Part shown: one piece after another, positions 32,375 to 43,185 of the stretch
Position numbering within the stretch: position 1 is the first letter of the stretch
How the letters are laid out: each line of letters starts with the position of its first letter
Source: Bos javanicus
Lineage: Eukaryota; Chordata; Mammalia; Artiodactyla; Bovidae
Assembly (NCBI RefSeq): GCF_032452875.1
Contig: NC_083868.1
Span: 39,970,537 to 40,034,536 of the forward strand
DNA length: 64,000 nucleotides
Direction: 5' to 3'
Notes under the pieces: generated by a model
What the model was told of the DNA's origin: nothing
Seen by the model: the letters and a program-made list of their open reading frames with translations, nothing else
Database searches by the model: none
Translations under genes and position numbers: made by a program

Positions 32375-33705
32375 CATCAAACTACAGAAAGAGAATCAGG
32401 AATCAGACAATCATATCAATTGATGAAGTAAAACCTTTTTAACAAAACTTCATAACCATGATGAAAACCCCAAAAAACAGGAACAGAAGGGTACTTTCTC
32501 AAAGTAATAAGGAGCGTCTTCAAAAAAAAAAAAAAAAAAACCACTATAGCTAACATTTAATGGTGAAACACTGGCTGCTTTTCCCAAAAGACTGGGAACA
32601 AACCAACAAGTTCACTTTCAACACTTCTTATTCAACATAATGTTGGAAGTTCTAGCTACTGCAATATAACAAGAAAAGGTTATGAAAGACACAGACAGAA
32701 GTAAAACTATCCCTGTTTGTAGGTGGTATCACTGTCTATGTAGATAATCTCAAGGAATCTAAAAAATAACAGAAACAAACCTAGAAAGAGTAGATAAATT
32801 AAAAAAGATCTCAGGATACAAGAAAAACACATGAAAACTCAACTGTTTCTATACACTTGCAATTAACAAGTGAATACCAATATTGTAATTTGCTTTTATA
32901 ATTACATCAATAATTACTTCAAAGAGAATGAAATACATAAATGTAAAACTAACAAAACATGTTCACAATCTGTATGCTGAAACCCGCACGAGAAAGATGA
33001 AGGAAATTGAAGCATATTTAAATAAATGGGAAGGGAATTTTGGTTTTGGTTTGGAACATTCAAAGGTATAATGATTTTGATTACCCCCAATTAATACCTA
33101 GGTTTAACATAGTTTATATAAAAATCTCTGCAAGGTTTTTATTTTTGTTGTTGTTACATAGATGAGGTCATTCGAAAATTTATATAGAAATGCAAAGAAA
33201 CTAGAATAGTCAAGCCAATTTTGGGAAAAAAAAATATTTAAGTGTAAGGAATGAGTATACTTTATTTAAACACTTTTTATATAACTACAGTAATCAGGGC
33301 CAAATCAGGGAAGACTTCATACAACTTACCAAAGTATTTGATAACAACAACAACAAAAAGATTGTATAGCACTGGTGGAAGGATACATAAAGATTAATGG
33401 AAGAGAATGGAGAACCCAGGGATAGATCTATATAAATATGCCCCAATTATTTTTGAAGAAGGTGGAAAAGAACTCAATGAGAGACAGATATTCTTTAAAA
33501 CAAACGATGCTAAAACTAGCTGAGCTCAACCTAAAGCAACAAATATTAAGTCAGAACAAAAATGAACTCAAAATGAATTATGAACATAAATGTAAAATTA
33601 CAAGTAGATTTAGACAAAAAAAAAAAAAAAATCATAGGAGAACAACTTCAGATGTAATGCTAAGCAAACATTCTTAGACCTGATACCAAAAGCATAGTCT
33701 ACCTG
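32375..33705 (+). mobile_element. L1 ORF2, RT to C-terminal region
   Basis: The L1 continues. RT-coding DNA is recognisable at 32615-32760 (cttcttattcaacataatgt, ctatccctgtttgtaggtgg, where the catalytic box is lost), and the C-terminal part at 33380-33705 (ggagaacccagggatagatc, ttagacctgataccaaaagc). An A run of 20 has expanded at 32521-32540. All frames are broken. Confidence 0.82.
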
Positions 33706-33892
33706 TCCAGGATCCTTTGCATTCTTTCAGTGGAAGCTTTGCACTCAATGCCAAGTTTTTGTTGGAATGCCATAAAACCATTCTGAAAAAGTCAGTGATT
33801 TCTAGGTTTTGTTTGCCTATTCCTGCCTTTTGCTCATTTTTTAAATTCAGGTGTTGAAGTCTTTTTTCAACTGTTAAACGTTCTTTGTACAT
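33674..33892 (-). other. Unidentified 72-codon open frame
   Basis: This minus-strand frame begins with MYKERLTVEKRLQHLNLKNE, is predicted to be largely helical and charged, and ends in a Trp-rich part (GSWTGRLCFWYQV). Its downstream end overlaps the L1 boundary at 33705. The frame stays open upstream of the Met for about 20 codons (IIKPYIQQKLDLG). I do not recognise the protein. It could be a fragment of a processed pseudogene or simply chance. There are no signs of splice sites or of a promoter. Confidence 0.2.
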
Positions 33893-34684
33893 TCCAAGAT
33901 CTAATTTTTGTTGAATATAAGGCTTGATTATTTTTTTTCCACACTTTCAGTTTATGTTTTCATTCTCTTAGTTTTTTTCATATGACAAAGTCTAAGAGGT
34001 CTTTATGCCTATATTCTAAAATTTTCCCACAGCTTTATTTATTTATTTATTTTTGTAAAAGTTAAAGTCTTTCATAGAGAAGAGTTTATTAATATTTCCT
34101 TTTATGGACTATACGTTTGCTAACTTAGTAAGTGATTTTCTTATAGAACCCATTCTTAATGATCAATATTCCTCCTTGTATTACAAAATCTTTCTGAATA
34201 TGCATTAGATAAAAATTTTTGTAGCTTAGTAAAAGTGCTCTCCTGTTATTATGTTACTTTATTCAAAGCTAAGTGCTTTCCTCAGTTTTCTAGTAATTAG
34301 GTGAAAAATCATGTGTTATAGCTTTATAATTTTTAAGCTACTTTATATATTCTTAAACTGTAAGCCCCACCATTACTGTCTTGCCAGATCACTAACACTG
34401 TACCTGGACCAGTAACACTGATCCCTTCTGCCTCAACACATGCACACACTTCCTGTCCTTGCCCTAACAGTGTTCTTTGGGGTCTGCAAGGTTCTGCCAA
34501 TCCTGTGGTCATGCTTATGAAGTTCTGTACAACTTACCCACTGGCAAAAATATGAGTCTGTGCCTTTCAACCACTATAACAAATTCTTTAAAATTGACAG
34601 TTGAAGAATTGTGGAGTGCTTTTACATTGATCCTTTGCTAGTGTGATTAGCAGAATGATTTGCATATATGACTTTAAAATGTCC
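33893..34684. other. Unassigned AT-rich DNA
   Basis: Mostly A+T-rich, with a short attt repeat at 34038-34052. The part at 34360-34560 is more complex, but I cannot name it. It may contain weak antisense L1 (near 34070-34130). Confidence 0.45.
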
Positions 34685-34891
34685 TTGAATCATATGAAAC
34701 AAAAAACTAAGCATGCAACTACCATACAACCCAGCAATTACACTCTTAAACAGTTATCCCGGAAATATGTAAGAAAAATCTATTTTAATGTAAACAAATG
34801 CTTATGGCTATCATAATAGTTAAAAAAGGGAAAGAAGTAAAATATTTAACAAGTGAATGGCTAAACAGTGGTATCCATACATGGAATACTA
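34685..34891 (+). mobile_element. L1 3' UTR, part 1
   Basis: L1M-type 3' region in sense: caactaccatacaacccagc, aagtgaatggctaaacagtgg, ccatacatggaatacta. It continues at 35162 after a BOV-A2. Confidence 0.82.
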
Positions 34892-35161
34892 ATGCTAAGT
34901 AACTTCAGTCGTGTCCGACTCTGTGTGACCCCATAGACGGTAGCCCACCAGCCTTCCCCGTCCCTGGGATTCCCCAGGCAAGAACACTGGAGTGGGTTGC
35001 CATTTCCTTCTCCAGTGCATGAAAGTGAAAAGTAAAAGTGAAGTCGCTCAGTTGTGCCTGACTCTTAGCAACCCCATGGACTGGAGCCCACCAGGCTCCT
35101 CCATCCATGGGATTTTCCAGGCAAAAGTCCTGGAGTGGGGTGCCATTGCCTTCTCCAACAA
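34892..35161 (-). mobile_element. BOV-A2 SINE in L1
   Basis: A full dimeric antisense BOV-A2, with the GCT tail reduced to a single unit. It is flanked by the perfect 9-base duplication ggaatacta (34883-34891 and 35162-35170). Confidence 0.94.
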
Positions 35162-35560
35162 GGAATACTACTCAGTAATAAAAAGGAAGAAATTATTGAT
35201 AAAACAAAACACCCAGATGTATCTCTATAAAATTATATTACATGTAAAGAAACCAAGTCCAAATGGTGACATACTGTATTATTCTATCAATATTACATTT
35301 AAAATAACAAAATTATAGAAGTAGAGAAGTGAATAGTAACTAATAGTAATAGTTAAGCCAAGAGTTAACAAGTAGGTGGAGATGTGAGAGAAGTAAAGGT
35401 TACAAAAGGTCAACATGGAGAGTGGTTATGGTGATAGAAATGTTCTACGTCCTGACTCCATCAGTGGCAATATCTAGGTTGTTATACTATAATTATAATG
35501 CTATAATTATTATGCTATAATTTTACAAGTATTTTTAAAATTATATCTACTATTTGGAAC
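35162..35560 (+). mobile_element. L1 3' UTR, part 2
   Basis: The L1 3' region resumes: ctcagtaataaaaaggaag, gacatactgtattattctat, ggttatggtgatagaaatgt. It fades into A+T-rich DNA with a small repeated tataattata motif (35484-35522). Confidence 0.75.
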
Positions 35561-35861
35561 AATTTGATCAAAGACATACAGCTTTCTTTGTACTACTTTA
35601 TATAATTCGTTCTGTTTCTAAAGCTATAATCATTTCAAAATTAAAAGTTTAATTTAAATATAAATTTCCCACACATAAATGGTTCTTCTTCTGGACACTA
35701 TGTTATTTTCCATTCATCTATATGTCTTTCCTTTCACCACAATCACATTGTACTAATTATGATATCTTTACAGTGAGTCTTAAAATCTGATAGTGTAAGT
35801 CCTTCAGTTTTGTGTTTCTATTTATCTGGAACAGTAAAGGATCTGAGAGTTTACCCTTGTT
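35561..35861. other. AT-rich DNA without recognised features
   Basis: Nothing firm. Some resemblance to antisense L1 (tccttcagttttgtgtttc) is too weak to call. Confidence 0.45.
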
Positions 35862-35979
35862 GTTGTAGTTCACTCACTAAGTTGTGTCCAACTCTTTGCG
35901 ACTCCATGAACTGCAGCAAATCAGGCTTCTCTGTCCATCACTATCTCCCTGAGTTTGCTCAAACTTGTGTCCATTGAGT
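35862..35979 (-). mobile_element. BovB 3' terminal fragment
   Basis: About 118 bp of antisense BovB 3' end. It starts with a ttgttgttgtag tail and ends at caaacttgtgtccattgag. This is the shortest BovB-type insertion in the window. The tail resembles that of Bov-tA, so it could also be a SINE derivative. Confidence 0.8.
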
Positions 35980-36211
35980 TTATAAGCTAAAAATACTACT
36001 TGAAAGCTAAAAACATTAGCCTACCACACTTTTATAAGTGTTTGCAGAACACATGGATTGGTGACAGAGACAAAAGAATGTATTGTTTCCAGCACAGCAG
36101 GCAACATGAGCTTCATATTCAATACATATTCAATATGATGCACCTTGTCCCCAAAGGTCCATCATGTAAGATAGAGGCTAACACATAGATAACTGTACAG
36201 GCCGCTATGTG
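35980..36211. other. No recognised features
   Basis: Short unique interval between two insertions. Confidence 0.5.
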
Positions 36212-36434
36212 TTGTTGTAGAGTTATTAAGTCATGTCTGACTATTTTGTGACTCCATGGACTGTAGCCAGCCAGATTCCACTGGCCATGGGATTTTCTAG
36301 GCAAAAATACTGGAGTGGGTTGCCATTTCCTCCTCCAAGGGATCTTAGACCAGGGATTGAACATACATCTCCTGCAGATCTTTCCTGCATTGCAGGTGGA
36401 TTTTTTTTTTACCACTGAGCCACCAGTGAATCTC
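36212..36434 (-). mobile_element. Bov-tA SINE
   Basis: A full-length antisense Bov-tA (gttgttgtagagttattaag to ctgagccaccagtgaatctc) with a T run at 36401-36410 and a local repeat of the cctgca motif (ctcctgcagatctttcctgc). Confidence 0.9.
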
Positions 36435-36904
36435 ATACAGGCAGTGGGCTTGTTCTATAGAAAAGGAAACCTAATCTTATAAAACTAAAAATACTACAAA
36501 GGTGTTACTGATAAATATGCCCAATCTTTTCTCAAGAGTAGAAAAAGCTTCAGGATACAGTCTCTATCATCTAAGATTGCTTGTTATGCAAACACCATTA
36601 ACAAGACTTCCTGGAACAAAAAGTGTTAAATGAAATGTTAAATGTTTCATTTAAATAGTTAAATATTTAATTTTAAATAGTTAAATATTTAATTAAATAA
36701 AACGTTAAATATTTCATTTAAATAGTTAAATGAAAATGGAAAAGTGTCTCTCAACCAACTTTACAACTTTTCCTATACCACCTTAGCTCCTGGCAAATTT
36801 CCATAAAAATATTACCCTCTGCCAGTCTTTCTGACTAATCTCACCATCTGAGGCTGGAACAAAATCCATTCAGTTTGGCTCATGCAGTATTAAATAGGAT
36901 TAAA
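36435..36904. other. AT-rich DNA with a tandem repeat
   Basis: Unique A+T-rich DNA around the repeat listed at 36628-36735. Nothing else is recognised. Confidence 0.5.
36628..36735. repeat. Degenerate tandem/inverted AT repeat
   Basis: Two copies of a motif reading gttaaatRtttcatttaaat followed by agttaaat occur about 65 bases apart, with two shorter tttaaatagttaaatattt copies between them. Most units are also near-palindromes (atttaaat), so the region can fold on itself. Confidence 0.8.
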
Positions 36905-37219
36905 TTAATTACCAAATTCAGACTGAAATTTAAGAAAGTGGAGAAAACCACTAGACCATTCAGGTATGACCTAAATCAAATCCCTTATGACTATACAGTG
37001 GAAGTGAAAAATAGATTTAAGGGACTAGATCTGATAGACGAGTGCCTGATGAACTATGGACGGAGGTTTGTGATATTGTACAGGAGACAGGAGTCAAGAC
37101 CATCCCCAAGAAAAATAAATGCAAAAAAGCAAAATGGCTGTCTGAGGAGGCCTTACAAATAGCTGTGAAAAGAAGGGAAGTGAAAAGCAAAGGAGAAAAG
37201 GAAAGGTATACCCATTTGA

Positions 37220-37492
37220 CAGAGAAGGCAATGGCACCCCACTCCAGTACTCTTGCCTGGAAAATCCCATGGGCGGAGGAGCCTGGTAGGCTGTGGTCCA
37301 AGGGGTTGCGAAGAGTCAGACATGACTGAATGACTTCACTTTCACTTTTCACTTTCATGCATTGGAGAAGGAAATGGCAACCCACTCCAGTGTTCTTGCC
37401 TGGAGAATCCCAGGGACTGGGGAGCCTGGTGGGCTGCCGTCTATGTGGTCACGCAGAGTTGGACACAACTGTAGTGACTTAGCAGCAGAAGC
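37220..37492 (+). mobile_element. BOV-A2 SINE in BovB
   Basis: A full dimeric sense BOV-A2 (gagaaggcaatggcacccc to agcagcagaag). It is flanked by the perfect 12-base duplication atacccatttga (37208-37219 and 37493-37504). Removing it restores the BovB linker sequence. Confidence 0.96.
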
Positions 37493-39015
37493 ATACCCAT
37501 TTGAATGCAGAGATCCAAAGAATAGAAAGGAGAGATAAAAAAGCCTCCTCAGTGATCAATGCAAAGAAATAGAGGAAAACAATAGAAAGGGAAAGACTAG
37601 ATATCTCTTCAAGAAAATTAGAGATACCAAGGGAACATTTTATGCAAAGATGGGCTCAATAAAGGACAGAAATGGTATGTACCTAACAGAAGCACAAGAT
37701 ATTAAGAAGAGGTGGCAGGAATACACAGAACTATACAAAAAAGATCTTCATAACCCAGATAATCACAATGGTGTGATCACTAACCTAGAGCCAGACATCA
37801 TGGAATGTGAAGTCTAATAGGCCTTAAGAAGCATCACTATGAACAAAGCTAGTGGAGGTGATGGAATTCCAGTTGAGCTATTTCAAATCCTGAAGGATGA
37901 TGTTGTGAAAGTGCTGCACTCAAAATGCAAATTTGGAAAACTCATCAGTGGCCACAGGACTAGAAAAGGTCAGTTTTTATTCCAATCCCAAAGAAAGGCA
38001 ATGCCAAAGAATGGTTAAACTACTACACAATTGCACTCATCTCACACACTAGTAAAGTAATGCTTAAAATTCTCCAAGCCAGACTTCAGCAATACATGAA
38101 CTGTGAACTTCCAGATGTTTAAGCTGGTTTTAGAAAAGGCAGAGGAACCAGAGATCAAATTGCCAACATCCACTGGATCATCGAAAAAGCAAGAGATTTC
38201 CAGAAAAACATCTATTTCTGCTTTATTGACTATGCCAAAGCCTTTGACTGTGTGGATCACAATAAACTGTGGAAAATTCTGAAAGAGATGGGAATACCAG
38301 ACCACCTGATCTGCCTCTTGAGAAATCTGTATGCAGATCAGGAATAAACAGTTACAACTGGACATGGAACAACAGACTGGTTCCAAATAGGAAAAGGAGT
38401 ACATCAAGGCTGTATATTGTCACCCTACTTATTTAAATTATATGCAGAGTACATCATGAGAAACGTTGGGGTGGAGGAAGCACAAGCTGGAATCAAGATT
38501 GCTGGGAGTAATAACAATAACCTCAGATATTCAGATGACACCACCCTTATGACAGAAAGTGGGGAAGGACTAAAGAGCCTCTTGATGAAAGTGAAAGTGG
38601 AGAGTGAAAAAGTTGGCTTAAAGCTCAACATTCAGAAAATGAAGATCATGGCATCTGGTCCCATCACTTCATGGGAAATAGATGGGGAAACAGTGGCTGA
38701 CTTTATTTTTCTGGGCTCCAAAATCCCTGCAGATGGAAACTGCAGCCATGAAATTAAAAGACTTTTACTCCTTGAAAGGAAAGTTATGACCAACTTAGCA
38801 TTTTAAAAAGCAGAGACATTACTTTGCCAACAAAGTTCTGTCTAGGCAAAGCTATGGTTTTTCCAGTAGCCATGTATGGATGTGAGAGCTGGACTGTGAA
38901 GAAAGCTGAGCACTGAAGAATTGATGCTTTTGAACTGTGGTGTTGGAGAAGACTATTGAGAGTCCCCTGGACTGCAAGGAGATCCAACCAGTGAATCCTA
39001 AAGGAAATCAGTCCT

Positions 39016-39338
39016 GAACCAGTCCATTCTGAAGGAGATCAGCCCTGGGATTTCTTTGGAAGGAATGATGCTAAAGCTGAAACTCCAGTACTTTGGCCAC
39101 CTCATGCGAAGAGTTGACTCATTGGAAAAGACTCTGATGCTGGGAGGGATTGGGGGCAAGAGGAGAAGGGGACAACAGAGGATGAGATGGCTGGACGGCA
39201 TCACTGACTCGATGGACGTGAGTCTCAGTGAACTCCGGGAGTTGGTGATGGACAGGGAGACCTGGCGTGCTGCGATGCATGGGGTCGCAAAGAGTTGGAC
39301 ACGACTGAGCGACTGATCTGATCTGATCTGATCTGATA
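39016..39338 (+). mobile_element. Young BovB 3' end inside old BovB
   Basis: A younger-subfamily BovB 3' end (aaccagtccattctgaaggag, ggaatgatgctaaagctg), with a (GATCT/CTGAT)n tail at 39314-39338, lies inside the older copy in the same orientation. Left of it the older copy reads aaggaaatcagtcctgaa, and right of it agtgaagctggaactccaat. About 25 bases of the host between these points are missing, and no target duplication is seen. Confidence 0.85.
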
Positions 39339-39598
39339 GTGAAGCTGGAACTCCAATACTTTGGGCCACCTGATGCAAAAAACTGACTTATTGGAAAAGA
39401 CTTTGATGCTGGGAAAGATTGAAGGCAGGAGAAGAAGGGGATGACAAAGGATGAGATGGTTGGATGGCATCACTGACTCAATGTACATGAGTTTGATTAA
39501 GCAGAAAGACTTGGTAAAGGACAGGGAAACCTGGTGTGCTGCAGTCCATGGGTTCATAAAGAGTCAGACACGACTGATTGACTAAACTGAACTGAGCA

Positions 39599-41402
39599 CT
39601 ATGGGTTGATAAAGGAGAGTTTGTTTTTAACCAACAGTGGGCAGCACCAGAATTAAATACAGCGTCTCATTTGCTAGAAGTGTTTTTAGTTCTCAGTCCA
39701 TGATTCCTCAGTCCTCTAATCCCATCTCAGCCATTTTAAGAGAAAAAGTCTGGGGATCTCTGTGAAATGGAAGGATTAAACTTTCATATTTCCTTTGGCT
39801 GTAGATGCCAAAGTTATCCTACCCAGTCTAAAAGGAAGAGAGAGAAGAAGCAGGTCCAGGAGTGATCAGGGAAAAGCAACAACTAACACTCATACCATTT
39901 GCTCTCAGTGGGAGGCTAAGGATTTAGTGTATATTTATCCTCAAATGTCCAAAACTGACTGCGTGAGCACCTTCACATGGACAGTCCCTCTAGCCATCAA
40001 AACTACTCCTGTCTCCTTGGCTTCCCACCATAACAGATGACTCAGCATATTTGTATAATTTTATGGGTATTGAAGATAATATTAATACAAGTCTCTGTGA
40101 GGGGTTATCTTGCTGATTGGAACTTCTTCATAGCAGAGGGCCCCCATTCCTAGTTTTCAGAATAAGAAGAGAACATTTTGTTTGCTCCTTTTAGTTTATG
40201 AAGAAGCATTGGTTTTTGTCAGCTATGCAGTTATGAAGTTCCGGGATTCAGGTTGTCTGGCATGAGATATGATTTCAAAAACAGAAATAAGAGAAATGAA
40301 ATAAACTAGAAAAAGAAATTAACCACTGTATTGGTTGTTCAGGAATTGACCACTGTACTGGTTGTTCTTTGAATTTTAATTTCCAAAATTTGCCTGCAAC
40401 TATTTACTTTTTAGGATCTATAGGTAGTTGCTTTATATATTCTGCTCAGTCATTGTTGTAATCATTGGGAAAGATTAGATGAAGTGTGCCTCCTTTATCT
40501 TAGGTGGATCTGGATGCCTGTCCTATAATTTTTAGGACTAACAAAATTCTGTTATTTCAACACACATAGTGGCAGCTATACTATGTTTCCTCATCTCACA
40601 CTCACACTGAGTAACATAAAGCTAAAAGAAAGGGGAAAAAATGCTAGGAACTCCTTGTTTTCCATATTATATTTCTTTAAAACTCTCCTTTTCTTTTATT
40701 ATTCATATTTTAAGTCCTAATAATATCATATACCACATTCATACTTCATTTATTTACTAGTGTGGTATTTAACAAGAAAATTGAACATTATTAATCTATT
40801 TTATTTTGTGTCTATTAATGCTTGGCAACAGGCTTTTGCTTTTATTTTCTATCCTTTACTAAGCACTATCTGAGAATAATTAATTTTAGAGTCAGGCAAC
40901 AATTTTCTCAGTCTTTCAAGCCTTGTTTATTTAAAATAACAGAGTAAAAATTTAGAATGTTTCAGCCAAGGAATAAGCAATCAGTCATAAAATACCTTTC
41001 TAATTAAATCCAGTATTTCTACTGACTCCCAACTTTACATCAAATTTAACCAATAGAAGCAGCAGATATCTAATAATCCATTATATAGAGATATACTCAT
41101 TTGACTGCTTGTTTGATCACTAAAATAACCTACTTCTCAACATATTCTAGTATTGCCAGAACAATTAATTCTCACAAAGTTATGGATACTATAAGTAAAT
41201 GGATTTTGAGTACAAATTTTTGCTCCATATTTTCATTTACTGTGATTTAACAATGAATTATTTAATATATCTAACTTGTATTTTTATCATACAAATTAAA
41301 ATTAGGAAATATATTATTAATAATTTTATTATTAATTATGTATTTAATATTTAACCTTAACATATACATAGAACTATGACATCACTAAGAATGTGACACA
41401 CT
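39599..41402. other. Mostly unique DNA
   Basis: No gene or named repeat. The open frame 39795-40040 (81 codons) has no recognisable domain. A 26-base imperfect tandem pair around accactgtaYtggttgttc lies at 40319-40367. The rest is A+T-rich. Confidence 0.5.
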
Positions 41403-41421
41403 CAACACACACACACACACA
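41403..41421. repeat. (CA)n microsatellite
   Basis: A short run of about 9 CA units at the edge of the L1 fragment that follows. Confidence 0.85.
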
Positions 41422-41706
41422 TGGGTTTGAGAAAAGGGGAACTCTCATACACTGTTGGTGAAAATGTAAATTGGTACAGCCACTATGAAAAAAACAATAT
41501 AGAAGATCCTCAAGAAAACTAAAAACATAGATATACCACATGATGCAGCCATTCCACTTTTGGGAATATATCTAAAAGAAATATAAAAAATAAGGTAAAA
41601 AGATATCTCTACCTCCATGTTCATTATCTGCATTATTTACAACAGCAAAGGCATAGAAGCAAACTAAGTATCTGTTAATGAATTGATGCGTACAGAAATT
41701 GTGGTA

Positions 41707-41746
<40 letters not shown>

Positions 41747-42275
41747 GCAATAACATTGTCATACAAAATTAGGAAACCATACAGTTGTGACAACATGGAT
41801 GTACCTTGACATTATGCTAAGTTAAATAAGACAGAGAAAGAGAAATAGTGTATCATCTCACATGTGGAAATTAAAACAAACCCAAAGGAAAAGAGATTGG
41901 ACCCATGGTTAACAGAAGTGGATGGTGGGGTAGGGAGACCTGAAGGAAAGTAGTCAAAAGGTGCAAATATTCAGCTATAAGATAAATATGTCCTAGGGAC
42001 ATAATGTACAACATGATCCATATAGATAGGACTGCTGTAGGACATATAGAAAATTTGTTAAGACAGTAAATCTTAAGAGTTCTCATCACAAGCAGAAAAA
42101 AGTTTTTCTTTTCTATTTCTTTTCTTTTTACTGAGCTATATGAGAAGATGAATGTTAGCTAAGCTTATTATAGTAATCACTTCACAATATATGTAAATCA
42201 AACCATTGTGCTGTATGCCTTAACTCACACAGTGATGTGTCAATTATTTCTCAGTGAAACTGGAAAAAAAAGAAT
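41422..42275 (+). mobile_element. L1 3' end
   Basis: A sense L1 3' end: aaaaggggaactctcatacac, tggtacagccactatgaaaa, ccatgttcattatctgcatta, acaacatggatgtaccttgac, gtgatgtgtcaattatttctc, then an A-rich end. A (GT)n tract has grown inside it at 41712-41743, and a pyrimidine stretch lies at 42104-42128. No coding frame survives. Confidence 0.88.
41712..41743. repeat. (TG)n microsatellite inside L1
   Basis: About 15 TG units at the place where L1 3' regions usually have a short TATG run. Confidence 0.95.
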
Positions 42276-42326
42276 ATGCATATATCATTTTAAGACTGTT
42301 AACTCAAAACCCTGTGAGAAGTATAC

Positions 42327-42359
<33 letters not shown>

Positions 42360-42739
42360 ATCTAGAACAATTGGTTTTGTAATTAGCTCTTTTTCTGTCT
42401 TTTGCCTTACAGTATGAAATATTCCTTTTCAAAATTACTTAGATTATTCTTTTCACCTTCATCATATAATGTTGTGGGATTGATCTGTAATAATGTTTAA
42501 TTTTTCATAGCATTGATTAAGATCATTCCCTCCCCCCTGACAAATCTTGGTTGATTTTTTCAGTTACTGCATATAAAGATCATTCATTGTAGTGTGGAGC
42601 TCTATGGGTTTGCACAAAGATGTGAAGCCATGGTCATCACAGAAAATGGACCATGATCACCAAATGCTCATGCTGTGAATGAGTAGAAAAAACCCTTTGA
42701 CCAACAGCAAACTTAAACAATAATGAGATAATCCCATCC
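42276..42739. other. No recognised element apart from a microsatellite
   Basis: Holds the TA/CA microsatellite at 42325-42360. No gene is visible. Confidence 0.5.
42325..42360. repeat. (TA)n(CA)n compound microsatellite
   Basis: About 12 TA units followed by 6 CA units. Confidence 0.95.
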
Positions 42740-43105
42740 TTATAATTTCAACTTTTCCTTATGGCATATAAGTGGAATATTATGTAAACTTTTGGATCTG
42801 GCTAATTTGACTTAGTAAAATGCATTTAAGATGCACCTTTAGGTTGTTTTGTGAAAGTACTAAATTTCAGTGTATTGCTGACAAGTATTCCATTGTGTGT
42901 ACCTATCTTGCTCTATGAGTTTACCGGTTGATAGAAAGCTGAGCTTCTTACAGTTTGAATGATTATCAATAAATTCTGCTGTAAATATATATGCAAATAT
43001 TTTTGTGTGAATGTGAGTTTTTTATTTATCTTGGTTAAATATCTTTGAGAGGAATTACTAGGTTTTATAATATCTATATTTTTAACATTAAAATTGCCTA
43101 TTAGT
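42740..43105 (-). mobile_element. L1 3' region, antisense
   Basis: Diverged antisense L1 3' UTR: tataagtggaatattatgt, gacaagtattccattgtgtg, tacagtttgaatgattatc, ttgagaggaattactagg. It ends against an MLT1 LTR. Confidence 0.65.
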
Positions 43106-43185
43106 AGTTGAATTGTGTCTGTATTGTAACATTTTTTGAAATTAAGGTCATTATAGAGGTAATCAAGTTAAAATGTGGTTATTAG
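43106..43185 (+). mobile_element. MLT1-like LTR, 5' part
   Basis: The left part of an ERVL-MaLR LTR (MLT1 group): gttgaattgtgtctgtattg, then aaggtcattatagaggtaat and caagttaaaatgtggttatta. It is cut by BovB at the target duplication and resumes at 45466. Confidence 0.78.

Larger units (their letters stand above)
36905..39598 (+). mobile_element. BovB, long copy with two nested insertions
   Basis: A sense BovB of about 2.1 kb of its own sequence, starting in the linker after the endonuclease (ttcagactgaaatttaagaa) and ending in a ctgaactga tail. In order it shows the linker (KKAKWLSEEALQIAVKRR), RT fingers, motif A (FIDYAKAFDCVDHN, in a frame broken upstream), motif B and the box YSDD (LRYSDDTTLM, Ser for Ala). 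The frame is broken at many points, including a stop at 38107 (gatgtttaagctgg) and another at 38345. A BOV-A2 is nested at 37220-37492 and a younger BovB at 39016-39338. The copy is of the older subfamily. Confidence 0.92.

Noticed and set aside
39795..40040. 81-codon frame in unique DNA
   Set aside because: No recognisable family and no supporting context. Composition is normal for non-coding DNA.
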